Origin: Blakeslea trispora
Lineage: Eukaryota > Mucoromycota > Mucoromycetes > Mucorales > Choanephoraceae
Length of the DNA stretch: 29,667 bases
Assembly (NCBI GenBank): GCA_025331445.1
Contig: JAIWNE010000218.1
Span: 1-29,667, forward strand
Direction: 5' to 3'
Shown: piece after piece, positions 1 to 9,699 of the stretch
Layout of the letters: each line of letters opens with the position of its first letter
Position numbering within the stretch: the stretch's first letter is position 1
Made by a program: the position numbers and the translations under genes
The notes under the pieces: model-generated
What the model was told of the DNA's origin: nothing
The model's input: the letters and a program-made list of their open reading frames with translations, nothing else
Databases searched by the model: none

Positions 1-800
1 ACATTCAGTCATCTCGCCTTGTCATCTGCAACTGCTTTGAACTAGACTGCACACTCTTTATTTCATAACACTTTGCAATAAACTGCTTTATATTTTCTCT
101 CAATCACCTTCTTTTTTTATTCTGTGCATTTGTATTTGTTTTAAACTTGCTTTTAGGTCAACGATGTAGCAAAAGGGGGGTTTTTTAAGTAATCTCGTTT
201 GCTTGCATTACTTGTGCATTTCGTTTCTCAAGTCATCTACAACAAAGCTTCTACAAGAACACGGCTCATTCGTCTTTTAAACATATCTGACGGTTATTTT
301 TTTTTCTTTACGCAGAGGTTTGAGCCTTAACTTTTCCTTGAAAAAATTAAATCGCTTTTATTTTACTATAACGGGTAGAAGCATACTTGAATACATTTAT
401 GTTTACTTTACAGTGTTTTTGAGGTAAAAGTAAAAGATAATACTGCTTTCATAGGATACACAGTTGCACTCGGCACACTCAGTTTCTTAAGTACACCTCA
501 ACTTGTATGCTCAGCGGGTTTCGAAAGTACTTGCAATTTTTTTTAAAGATTTTCTTAGCTTACTAAATTGCAGTATAAAATGATATTGCATAGAACGATG
601 AATTTCTATCGTACAAGTGTCGTTTATTTTTAAAGAAATGTATTACTGATATATACAAGAAGTTTTACGCAAAGTTTGAAAAAACTTAGAGCAAAATTGA
701 GCGAGTTGAAAAGTCAGTGCCAAAGCTACTCTGGAGATTACCAAGATTCTGCCAAAATTTATTGGTAATCTCCACCATCCGCTTGCAATTTCCTGACGTG
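1..800. mobile_element. Element Z: right end of a B-type CACTA-like transposon, cut by the window edge
   Basis: This stretch aligns with the right end of element B (about 17590-18419) along its length: both share AACTGCTTTGAACTA, AATAAACTGCTT and a late segment with CAAGAAG followed by GCAAAGTTTG. It ends in CCTGACGTG at 800, which read inward is CACGTCAGGAAATTGCA; B's right end reads CACGTCAAAAAATTGCA. Z is therefore a second copy of the B family in the same orientation. Its genes would lie left of the window, because B's transposase starts about 1.4 kb from the end. No credible coding sequence is present here. The right-end block conserved in the other elements lies near 636-710. Confidence 0.7.
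733..773. repeat. Terminal hairpin of element Z
   Basis: GGAGATTACCAA (733-744) and TTGGTAATCTCC (762-773) form a perfect 12-bp inverted repeat around a 17-nt loop, 27 bp inside the Z terminus. It is one of a series of family-specific hairpins placed next to the element ends in this window. Confidence 0.75.
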
Positions 801-821
801 TTCACTACAAAAAAAAATTTA

Positions 822-864
822 TACATTTCACGGAACTTTCGCCGTGAAAGTTCCGTGAAATGTA
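822..864. repeat. Perfect 19-bp hairpin beside the left end of A-outer
   Basis: Arms 822-840 and 846-864 are exact reverse complements around a 5-nt loop. The arm motif TTTCACGG with TGAAATGTA, together with CTTTCAGGCCT, recurs to about 1030 as subterminal repeats (near 910-920, 925-940, 970-998, 1022-1034). Subterminal arrays of this kind are usual transposase or accessory-protein binding regions in CACTA elements; binding here is inferred. Confidence 0.85.
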
Positions 865-1154
865 CAAACTACATTAATGTGACAAGGTGTATATTTAAGC
901 GAAATTATACCTTTCAGGCCTCAATGTTGCGTGAAATGTATAATTTTTTAAGCAGACAAAAATTATACCTTTCAGGCCTTAATTTCCGTGAAATGTACCT
1001 TTCTTTAGGCTGGCAAAAAACATACCTTTCGGCCTGTGATCTTTAACTTTCAACCAACATTACAGGCCTATACCTTGATCCTATTTGCTCTTTTGCTTGA
1101 AACGTGTAGCATGTCATTGGCTCCAAAAAAAGTTCGGTGTTTACACTATTTCAT

Positions 1155-1250
1155 TCCCATAGGCTCTTTTATGTTACATTATTACACGAATGCTATAAAT
1201 ACACTTCTTTGCTATTCGACCTTGGTTTAAAGATGTATTCTTTATTTGGT
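1155..1250 (-). promoter_or_regulatory. Conserved left-end block with AATAAA signal for unit 4 (A-outer)
   Basis: The block contains CATAGGCTC, GTTACATTATTACAC, ACACTTCTTTGC, ATTCGACCTT and GTTTAAAGATGTAT in order. The same series recurs in B (10758-10852), in A-inner (inverted, 9536-9640) and more loosely in C (21667-21755). Read on the minus strand it places AATAAA (TTTATT at 1241-1246) downstream of the last unit-4 exon, as a polyadenylation signal would be. Confidence 0.6.
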
Positions 1251-1957
1251 ATATTGCTTTTGTTTATTGGCTGCTACGCCTTGTATCATTACTCTTTTGG
1301 TATACGGTTAAAATATAATACGGAAAACGTTTTTGTATTCTGTGATATTTAGGTATGAAAAAATAGATAAAGGTTTATGAGGAAAGTATAGTAAGTAGTT
1401 TGAGACTGTTTTTACGTATGCCTTTATTATGAACAAAATAAATGAGAGTATTTATACCAATTGCTATCTACTATTGCTATTACGTCTTTGACTTCCTTTA
1501 GTCTTTACTCTTTACTAAATCTGGATATTCAAGAGAACAATGTCATAGACTAGTTTGTGTCACCTTTAATGACATATTGACATTTTACTTTCTTTAGCAA
1601 GACTTATTGCTTATCATCTTCTTTAGTCTAGATTCATAGCACTTGCTAATGAAATCATTCTAGACTGTCATAATGTTGGTAGGATTACTTAATTCAATTA
1701 TGATGTAGATCTTTATATATAAATATAGACTTCAATTCTTAAGGAATTCATGTTCAGACAAGCCAAACACGACATATTCTTTTATATTATTGGTTTATTT
1801 ATTGCAAATATTACTATATACTATATATTGGGCGTACTCTATACGTCGCACCATTGGCTTATTCTATATTGAACGTACCAGGTTCCCATACTCACTTAGG
1901 TCTCTTTACTGGCCAAACGTATTGCAGTCTTGAGAATTTACTTACCTCTGGATTTAC

Positions 1958-2460
1958 CTTTTTTTGCCATTGAATACTTGTCATAACAGCTACAGAAAGG
2001 CGAAAAAGTGCAAAAGCGGCTTGTTTCTTGTCATAACCATATAGATTACTATTATAGAATAAAATAAAAGGATTAGAACCAGTTTATTATATGATAAATA
2101 AACAAAAAAATCACCTTTGGATGCTTTGAGATTTGGCCTTTACAGACATACAGAACAGGTTATCTAGTAGATAGAATTAACTCAAAGTTAGCGACTAAAT
2201 AAGCTTATCAAAACCTTTTACTTACTCAGTAACCTATGTTGGGGTTTGTCAGCTTATTTACAACAACCGCAGACGCAGAGCTAGTCAATACACTACAAAA
2301 TTTCAATAGATAAATGTTAGTGATGCTCTTATAAATAAGCAAAGTGTTTACCTTTCTAGCATCATGTACAATAATAAGACTAGCTGATTGCTTGAGGCTA
2401 CTCTAAACACAAGTTGACTTATATCAGTATCAGATCCTTTCTTTTTGTAAAATACAAACC
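1958..2460 (-). other. Unit 4 of A-outer: chain of small predicted exons, probably not coding
   Basis: On the minus strand, donors and acceptors define exons ending at 2460, then 2400-2352 (49 nt), 2292-2226 (67 nt), 2163-2115 (49 nt) and 2048-1958 (91 nt). The first donor follows TGGTTCCAG. Exon order, exon sizes and stretches such as CAGCTAGTCTTATTA and AAAGCATCCAAAG align with unit 4 of A-inner and C. The frame that is open in C is interrupted here, so this copy is either a pseudogene or a non-coding transcript. A conserved motif CCAGGTTCCCAT (1880-1891) lies just beyond the last exon. Confidence 0.5.
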
Positions 2461-2499
2461 TGGAACCACTGAGAGAAGAGAAGATAAAGAAAAGGAAAT

Positions 2500-2545
2500 A
2501 CAGAGAAAAAAGGAACACAAAAAATTTTATTGGTTTTTACATCTT
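2500..2545. promoter_or_regulatory. CCAAT-box promoter region for unit 4 (A-outer)
   Basis: A purine-rich run is followed by AAAATTTTATTGGTTTTT, with the inverted CCAAT box ATTGG at 2529-2533. The same arrangement sits between unit 4 and gene 3 in A-inner, B and C. Here gene 3 is missing, so only the minus-strand output remains. Nothing recognisable follows up to the A-inner insertion at 2995. Confidence 0.5.
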
Positions 2546-3061
2546 TTTTTTGGCCTGTTCCAATCAACGCTCAGGATCTGTATTATTCTAATTCCGATTC
2601 TTTCTTTTTATTTCTTTTTGAACATTTATTTTTTTTTAACAGATTAATACCATTTAGACTACAAGGTGTACATAGCGTGATTTCAGCTCATCTAGTACTT
2701 TGAAGCTACATCTGCTCAATATCAGTACATTGACAGTTGTGTTTTGTCTGCTTTCAACCAAGTGTAGAGATGATTCATATTTAAACTCTTAAACGATAAT
2801 AAACTATTCTTTTTTATAAAACGACACCTTTTATTGTAGTCAATTGTACCATTATAGCCACTAGATACAATGCTTGCGAAAGCTTGGCCATAATATCGTG
2901 GTTGGATGGTTTTTTGATAAAATAAGAGATGGTTTAGTTGAAGAGACTTTCTCGATGAGCAACAAAAATACTAATAGTATCAGCTTAAAACATACACTAC
3001 AGTAAACGGGCTCCGGAGGCCTGAAATTCATATTTGATTTCATGGATTTAATGGGTTGTTT

Positions 3062-3161
3062 TAGGGGTGTTTTTTACTGCAAATTTATATCTTGATCAAA
3101 AATAATCAGAACGCGCTAAAAATTGATAAAAGTATGCCTTTGACTATCTAGAATACATCTA
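3062..3161 (-). repeat. Conserved right-end block of A-inner
   Basis: Read on the minus strand this matches 28402-28500 in C, including GATGTATT, then TAGA, ATACTTTT, CAA, AGCGC, TTCTGA, ATTTT, GCA and ACCCC in the same order and spacing. Related copies lie in A-outer (10230-10325) and more weakly in B and Z. It has no open reading frame in common, so it is probably a cis-acting end sequence. Confidence 0.6.
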
Positions 3162-3861
3162 TTAAGAAAAAATGAGGTCTTTGCTGCCAGTTTGTTATGC
3201 TTAATAGCTGTTCAATGTCTACATTTTTTAACTTAGAAAAAATAAATAAATAAAACAATAAACAGCGATTTAAGTCCCGCATCTCAAGCACTGACGTGGA
3301 TTTTTACTGCAAAAATTTGTCACACCACAAAATAAACCCAGCGATTTAAATGACCGCTCCTTCTTTTTTTCTTAAAAAACAGAAAAATTACCTTTTTTTT
3401 CTTGCAGCCAATGAGAAAATTTGAGCTAAAAATAAAGTCAGTAGCATTAACGAATGAAAAGCTTGCAAATCTGGTCCGCTTTGACATATTAGGAAAACCT
3501 CATGAAAGAATCAAATAGAGAAGAGATGCGAACATGATTGTTAATCGAAGCCTCTGAATTGTCAATGCGCATAACACTTCAGGTAGAGCAACATCCGAAT
3601 TCATAAATTCAACTTCAAGATATGTCTTGATTCAATCTGCTTCATCTAAAAGGAACTAAGGTGGAAGTTGAATTGCTTCCAATAAAGCCTTTTTAATCAA
3701 CAAACAGCTTTGATTTGTCTGATTGTCAGGAACAAATGATAAATCAATTACTACATATAGTCTTTAATAAAATAGAAGTGAAAGCAATATAAAAGAGACA
3801 AAAAAGCCATTCAAAATAATCATATAATTCTATATAAACAAATTTGAAAACCTTACTTGAA
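3162..3861 (+). promoter_or_regulatory. Upstream region and TATA box of the A-inner transposase
   Basis: AT-rich DNA without a convincing gene. TATAAAAG at 3788-3795 lies 74 nt before the start codon; B and C have the same box 69 nt upstream of theirs. A second TATATAAA at 3831 is probably too close to the ATG. CAGCGATTTAA occurs twice (near 3264 and 3340). Confidence 0.5.
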
Positions 3862-6236
3862 ATGTCTACCGTAGAGAGATCCTATTACTGCCACTGTGAT
3901 GAATGCTGTGAAAAACCCTTGAACGAGCGTCTCTTGAAGCAATTTGCTTACAGATACCACTTGAGACAAAACAAGTTTGAAGGCGAGACCTACAAAAAAT
4001 GGAGAACTACCTACAGTAAGTACATGGCATGCAAATAATAACAATTGATTCTAATATACCCTATTTGTATCTTTACTTAGATGGAAAGTCTGCTATTCGC
4101 AACACTCCTGTACACTACCGCAGAGTAGTCAGAAGCACCGCTCCTACTGATCAAAGTAAGTCGCGTAGCATTTTGTAATTGCATTGCTGAATCATAACTA
4201 ACTTGCTTCTAGCTGAAGATACTCAAACTTCTTCTGAAGTTGCCGAAGTAGATCAATCCGATCCAATGGACTGTACTATGGATGATGTCTTTGATGCCGA
4301 TGTTACTGATTATGTTGATGCTACTCCTGATATGATGGGTTTTGAAAGTCAATATTTACTACCTGGGTACATTCCTTTTTGTAAGTGATAATCTATTGTT
4401 TAACATTTTACCTGTAAGCTAATCTTCACAATTTTTTTTTACTTAGCTGATAAAATCCCACAATCCAAGTTTGCAAAAATCCTATCGACCATGGTAACAA
4501 ATCTGCACAACAACAATGCTCCTAGAAGCCAGACGGAGGCAGTTATGGAATCACTCAACCAAATCTTGGAGATTCACGGTGACGAGTACCGCTTTCCAAA
4601 AGCGATTGCAACTTTCCTCGGTCGAAGCCCACTTGAAGCATTTAGTGCCGATGGTATTAAACATCATACAGTATGTCCATCATGCCATCAGATGTCAGCA
4701 TTGGTAGACGAACCCAAAAGCCAAGTAGTTTGCCATTGTCCTCTTCAATCCGCTGTATATAAACCAAATGTTTCTAAGGAATTTTGCCAAGAAGAGTTGT
4801 ATAAAATCGAAGAAAAAAAGCTTGTCCCAAAAATGGTTTACTCGTACTGCTCCATTAGCAAAACCATTCAAAAACTCTTCTTGCGAAAGGGCTTCGCTAA
4901 GCAAATTACCGATTGGAAGTACCGACAGAACTCCATGGACTACATGTTTGATCTTTACGATGCTACCGGTTTCCTCAACTTCAAGACTTCTCCTTCTGAA
5001 CTTCCTTTCGTTCAACTGTCAGATTATAACCTTCTTCTCTCCATGAATATTGATTGGTTTAGCCCTTTCAACACTTCTCATAGTGTTGGTTGTATATACC
5101 TTACCATCATGAACTTGCCCAAAGAAAAAGGCCGACATCTCAAGAAAAACATGTTACTTGTTGGTGTAATCCCTGGCCCCAAGGAACCTCCCACTACCGC
5201 CATCAACTACTACCTCGCTCCTTTTATAGAAGAAATGAAAGTGTTGTTAGAAGGTGTTACCATGAAGATGATAATGTCAGATGGGAGTGTTCAGCACAAC
5301 ATGGTCAGAGCATGCCTCTTTTCAGTCAGTTCGGATTTGCCGGCCACAAAGAAGCTTGCTGGAAGTATGTCGTACAACAGCAGCTTCGGATGTCATTTCT
5401 GTAAGACAAATTTCCCCAGGATTGAAGGCTCTCGCAACCGCCGAAACTACTGTAACTGGGATTGTGAGCATTGGGAGTCAAGAAATGCGCAAGAAACGAG
5501 AAACTCCTCTGAGGCTTGGAAGAACGCAGCAACAAGTACTGAAAGAGAGATCTTGGAGAAGAATAGTGGGGTCAGATACTCAATTTTGTTTGAACTGCCC
5601 TACTATTCTTATGGCACATTGGCAATCGAGCCAATGCATGTGTTGTACCTTGGTGTTGTGAAGAAGGCTTTGAAGGTTATGCTGCCAAAGGGTTCCCACC
5701 TTAAGATCAAGAAGACCATGCAAGAGTTTATTGAGTTTAACCCGGATGCTTCCTGTGCTCCATTTGCTAAAAAAATAGTCAAAGATGGTCTGCCATACAC
5801 CAAAGCTGCTGAATTTAAAGAATTCATGACCTCTGTTGCAGAACATGTCTTGTCTCCTCCCCTGCTGCCTGCCTCTGATTACAACTTAATCATGCTCTTA
5901 ATCACTGCTCTTCAGCTTCTAGACTCTAATGCTATCAAGATGACTGACATAGAAGTTGCCCACAACCATTTGCTTGCTTTTGCTCGGGGATTTGAACAAC
6001 GCTTTGGCCCTCAAGCTGTCACCCCCAATTTCCACTTCATGCTACATCTTCGCGAGTGCATATACAAGTTTGGCCCAATGTCTTGCTTTTGGGGATTTGG
6101 TTTCGAAAGAAACAATCTCTTCATCAAAAACATTAATACGAATCACAAGCCAGGCTTTGAAAAGACATATATGCATCGAATGCAGTCAATAATCTTTTCA
6201 AACGATCACGATTCTGTTCCATACTATACTTCTTGA
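3862..6236 (+). CDS. Tnp2-type CACTA transposase, intact (728 aa, four exons)
   Basis: Predicted exons are 3862-4015, 4081-4155, 4213-4380 and 4447-6236, all joined in phase 1 with GTAAGT donors and TAG acceptors, giving 728 residues. The N-terminus has a CHCDEC cysteine cluster (about residues 10-16) in a basic segment, then an acidic exon 3. CPSC (209-212) is a likely zinc site. The central region carries the Tnp2-family series SMNIDWF (Asp 335), NLPKEKG, VIPGPKEP, SDLPATKK (Asp 429), and CHFC (448-451) with a later CNWDC, followed by AIEPMHVLYLG (Glu 527) and a C-terminal HFMLHL...FGPMSCFWGF segment like that of DUF4218-type transposases. Asp 335, Asp 429 and Glu 527 are my candidates for catalytic residues. 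B and C carry decayed homologues. It should cut and join ends in the nucleus, probably with gene 3 and gene 2 products. Confidence 0.85.
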
Positions 6237-6634
6237 GCAAGTTCGCTTTTTGTCTTCTCTCTCTCTCTTCTCGTTTGTTTTAATTTGTTTTTTTTCCTTC
6301 TTTTGCTACCTATAGACTTTTTATTAGTATTTTATAATTTTTTTTTTTGTATTTAAAAAAACTAAAGTTGTTAAAAAATAAACTTGACTGTTGGATCTTG
6401 TCAACAAAAGCATTTTAGAAGGTGTAGTTCTGTAGCACTTTGCCTTTTGCAATGTCTCTATAAACTATATCGAATGAAGTAAAAAGAAAAAAAAAAACGC
6501 CAACAGGAAAATGCAAAGTTGAAACAATTTTAAATCAAATATGCCAAATAGGGAAAAGTTGCTTTTTTTTTTCAAGGGCTTTTGAAACGGTGACGAAAAA
6601 ACAATTAACTTCTATTTTTCTCTTAAACACTAAA
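6237..6634. other. Intergenic region between transposase and gene 2 (A-inner)
   Basis: Pyrimidine-rich transposase 3' flank (CTCTCTCTCTTC), then an AATAAA at about 6378, followed by AT-rich upstream sequence of gene 2. No other gene seen. Confidence 0.5.
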
Positions 6635-7345
6635 ATGCATCATACTTCTGACGAACACAGCACTTTACAACTTGTGGAATTTGGATCCAACAGATCCTTG
6701 CACAGAGAGGACATACTGAAACTTTCCGAAAAAGATGGAGACGCCACAGGACACGAACAGTTACAGGAAAATGGTTATGCCATGGTTTCTTTTGCCAGAA
6801 AAGAATCCAATAGATTGAGTCTTGAAGATTACCATTGCTTGCAAGCTTACTACCGCAGGCTATATGAGACGGATGTTGATGTACCCAACGAAGTGCAAAA
6901 GATCAAGCAAATGAAGGTACTTGGGTATGTGTACAAGTCGCGCTTGACAGGTCGAGATAATGGGGCACGTATCTATGCCTACCGTCCAGACAACTATGAC
7001 AGTGATGATTTGGAAGATACTCTAGATACCAGAAGCGAAGAGCATCTACGTGCAGGTGTTATTGAATACTTTTTCTTTCACGAAGCCAAGTACCATATAA
7101 ACGAAGAGGCTTTCAGTACCAAGCACTGTTTTGCATTCGTCAGTTGGTATAAAAACCCTCGCCTTAGTACCGACTTGATTGAAACAGGCATCAGTGAAAG
7201 AAACAAACCCTTCCGAACAGAATTCGAAGCTAAAAGCTCTTATAGTATCTTACCCGTCCAAAAACTGTATACACCTATACACTTTCGTAGAACTGAAAAC
7301 AGTAACGTTTTTATCGCTCTTGGATTGACAAGAAAGTACATATAA
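6635..7345 (+). CDS. Gene 2: transposon-encoded protein of unknown function, intact (236 aa)
   Basis: Single exon. I chose the ATG at 6635; the frame opens earlier only without an ATG. Homologues exist in B (261 aa) and in C (broken). Shared landmarks are LSEKDGD (about 30-36), MVSFARKES (50-58), VLGYVYKSRLTG (95-106), DDLED, EHLRAGVIEYFFFHE (136-150), FAFVSWYKNPR (166-176) and SILPVQKLYTPIHF (204-217). There is no signal peptide or membrane segment. The order 'sequestered YFF...FAFV.WY...LPV.K.Y.PI' resembles the beta-rich domain that ends many long fungal Tnp2/DUF4218 transposases (VRW then PVHRI). I infer, at low confidence, that gene 2 is that domain on its own gene. It ends 24 bp before the convergent stop of gene 3. 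Confidence 0.7.
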   Translation: MHHTSDEHSTLQLVEFGSNRSLHREDILKLSEKDGDATGHEQLQENGYAMVSFARKESNRLSLEDYHCLQAYYRRLYETDVDVPNEVQKIKQMKVLGYVYKSRLTGRDNGARIYAYRPDNYDSDDLEDTLDTRSEEHLRAGVIEYFFFHEAKYHINEEAFSTKHCFAFVSWYKNPRLSTDLIETGISERNKPFRTEFEAKSSYSILPVQKLYTPIHFRRTENSNVFIALGLTRKYI

Positions 7346-7369
7346 ATTTAGATTTTATTAAAGAAAAAG

Positions 7370-8541
7370 TTACAAAAGCTCACGATCAACAGCCCATTCA
7401 GGTAGTTCTCGCAACAAAACCGTATTTCTTTTAGACATAACTTTAGATACTCGAGAGCCTACTCGACTAGGCTCAAAGTTGCTGTTCATCTTACGGTTGT
7501 CAACATGGCGAAGGTGATCGAGAGTATCAAAGAAATCGGTGCACTAAATGATCAAGTTACTAAATGATACTCTTTATCTATGCATGAGTAGTTGTTTTGT
7601 CTTTAGTTTACCTTTTGTCTTCTATAATGAGGCGCTTTTCTGGATCTGAACTGCTTGCCTTCTTCATCATACTCATCTTCTTGGTCAGACATCATTTCAG
7701 TCGTCAACACTTGCAAGCATTCTACATGTGAGCCAAACAAATTGTGAAGCTCATCTTTGTGGCTCTCGTAGGTTTGTCTTCTTCTATTCAAGACCTAAAT
7801 CAACAATTCAGGTACTTTGTTTAGCAAAAGAGCATAGAACATTACTTTACACAAGCTTTACTTACGTTGGTTTTACGGGTTCGGTAATTGTTCAACTTGT
7901 TGCTTAAAACTTGCTCACTCCAACTCGTCTTTTCTTTTTTTTGGATACGTTTTTGATAGTTATACTGTTGAGAAAGTACATCTACAATATATTCCCTCGC
8001 ATCCTTATCGGGCCAAACGTAGTTTGACGTTATTTCTTTATAGATTCGATTGGTAAGAGTGCTTTGAATGATGGCTTTTACGTGAATGCCATTGACAGGG
8101 CCCTTGATAAGCGTCTCATTCAGATCCCAACTAGCAGCACCCAATTGGTTCGCTTGTTCTTTCAGAACAAGAGACTAAAAAAAATGATTAGAAACTACCT
8201 TTTTGAAGCTTATGTAGGTTGATACTAACACGAATCTTTTTCAAATCCGTTTTGGATCCAGGAAAATCGAACTTGGTTCTTGTTGCTGGCTGGTTGCTCC
8301 TTTGGACTATCAATTCGTCGCACTTGGCAGACAACCTGTCGCACTTAGCCTTGTACTCCTCCAAACTTGCTTTCGTTTCTTCAAGGCTTTGCGACATTTC
8401 TTCGAGTTTGCGATCCGTTGCTGAAGTATTGGAACGACGAACAGGGACAGGGACAAAATGTTGAGAGTCATTTGCCCGGGAAGGAGTCAAACTGGCATCA
8501 GCATTAGCGTTGAAGTTGCTGTGGTAGTTGTATGGTAACAT
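7370..8541 (-). CDS. Gene 3: coiled-coil accessory transposon protein, intact (325 aa, four exons)
   Basis: Predicted exons are 8541-8230, 8174-7866, 7794-7612 and 7543-7370, all in phase 0. The start MLPYNYH was chosen because it matches the starts in B and C. Residues 43-80 form a heptad-rich coiled coil (RKLEEMSQSLEETKASLEEY), followed by a conserved FDFPGS (91-96). Exon 2 (105-207) is a helical, basic region with a conserved tryptophan (ASWD), VWP and NYQKR. Exon 3 ends in an acidic MSDQEDEYDEEG (about 241-252) and a basic RSRKAPHYRRQK. Exon 4 begins CTDFFDTLD and ends LPEWA. Exon 4 is exactly 174 nt in A-inner, B and C. I know no named family; a TnpA-like role in binding subterminal repeats is inference from the coiled coil plus basic regions and from invariable linkage to the transposase. 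Confidence 0.8.
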
Positions 8542-8589
8542 TGTATAGGCTAGACTGGAGTGAAAGTAGTAGAAAAGAAAAGATTTTAC

Positions 8590-8764
8590 ACTTACAATCA
8601 TTAGATTGTTGATTTTATTTGAGTAAAAAAAATTGAAGTAAAACAATTCATGCCCTGAACACTGATTGGGTCGAGTAAAGAAAAAAAAGGTGAAAAACCA
8701 ATCAAAAAATTTTCATTCTTTTTTTTTTCCTTTTTTCTCTCTTCTCTTTTATTAGTGGTTCCAG
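8590..8764. promoter_or_regulatory. Shared divergent promoter of gene 3 and unit 4 (A-inner)
   Basis: CCAAT at 8698-8702 lies in AAACCAATCAAAAAATTTT, the inverted form of the AATTTTATTGG motif found in A-outer, B and C. A purine/pyrimidine-rich tract (about 8706-8750) adjoins it. Gene 3 runs left and unit 4 runs right. On the gene 3 strand a GTAAGT near 8591 and a CCAG near 8556 could bound a 5'-UTR intron. Confidence 0.5.
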
Positions 8765-9273
8765 GTAAGCATCCCACAAACAGCACCATGTTTGTTCTAA
8801 TACGAATCAATTTCAGATATGATAGCTCCAAGTAATCGACTAGCCCCCTTATCCTACACTGAATCAAAAAGGTAAGCACCACATTCTCTTATTGAACCCA
8901 AGTTAACACTTTCTAATGGTTGTAGTGTGTTGATGAGTTGTGTTTTGAAGCCCTTGCAAAGACTAAGAAATATTTGATGTTTGTTACAACGTAAGTGAAG
9001 AAACTTATATATGCTTGAGCTGTTTCTAATGTCAAAATGACTATATTTCTAGATGCTTTGTCCTCTATATCTGTGATAACAGATCTTCTAGAGCATCCCT
9101 AGGTAAGCTTCCCATTTATTGATTGTATTTTAAGACAATTCTAACATTTATATTTGCGTTTCGTTTACTACAGTGCCTTATCTGCAAGCAGAAGTCAAGT
9201 CCCCCTGTACGCTCTTTGGCCTTTCCATAGCTTGAACGATGGTTACAAAGTGGAAAACGACACGTAAATGAAG
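8740..9273 (+). other. Unit 4 of A-inner: spliced transcript diverging from gene 3
   Basis: Plus-strand splice sites define exon 1 ending at 8764 (TGGTTCCAG then GTAAGC), then 8817-8871, 8926-8990, 9053-9102 and 9174-9273. Each has a strong GTAAG donor and a CAG/TAG acceptor. Exons 3-5 join into one open frame of about 58 codons that stops at TGA in exon 5; the segment before exon 3 is open only in a different frame, which starts with ATG in exon 2. Exon sizes and several sequence patches match unit 4 of A-outer. Coding status is therefore uncertain: a short, fast-evolving, hydrophobic protein or a non-coding RNA. Confidence 0.5.
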
Positions 9274-9535
9274 GTAAGTGTGAATACCAAAGCCTGCGCT
9301 ACTCTTGACCAGCAAAATGGTGAAAGTGAGCATGGGAACCTGGTATAATCAACAAAGAATTAGCCAATGGTGCGAGGTATAGAGTACGCCCAACAAATCA
9401 TATATAGTAATTTCTATTATAAATAAACCAATAATATGAAAAAACCCAAAAACGTTTTCCGTAATATAATTTAACCGAATACTAAATAAGTAATGATGAA
9501 GGCATATCAGCCAATAAAGAAAAGCAATGATACCA

Positions 9536-9645
9536 AATAAAGGATACATCTTTAAACTAAGGTCGAATAGCAAGGAGTGTAATCAATATAATTATTTAGA
9601 AATGTAACATGAGAGAGCCTATGGGAGTCTAGCAATGCAAACACC
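9536..9645 (+). promoter_or_regulatory. Polyadenylation block of unit 4 (A-inner)
   Basis: AATAAA at 9536-9541 is followed by ATACATCTTTAAAC, AAGGTCGAAT and GTAATATAATTATT-like sequence, the inverted counterpart of the conserved left-end block at 1155-1250. GGGAACCTGG (9334-9343), conserved in A-outer and C, lies between the last exon and this signal. Confidence 0.55.
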
Positions 9646-9699
9646 GAAGGTCTTTTTAAGCCAATAATGTGAAGCACGTATTGATGAAAGGAGCGAATA

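Noticed and set aside
717..1046. 109-codon open frame across the Z/A-outer junction
   Set aside because: It runs through two transposon termini and a perfect hairpin; the repeats themselves create the open frame.
2291..2305. CACTACAAAATTT as a possible transposon terminus
   Set aside because: It coincides with the acceptor of a unit-4 intron (minus strand TTTTGTAG) and has no matching partner end or 3-bp duplication.
2414..2647. 77-codon open frame in the left module of A-outer
   Set aside because: It has no ATG-based conservation, is antisense to unit 4 and is driven by low-complexity A/T runs over the promoter motif.
5090..5846. Several open frames overlapping the A-inner transposase on both strands
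   Set aside because: They are shadows of the transposase exon, which alone has family motifs and homologues in B and C.
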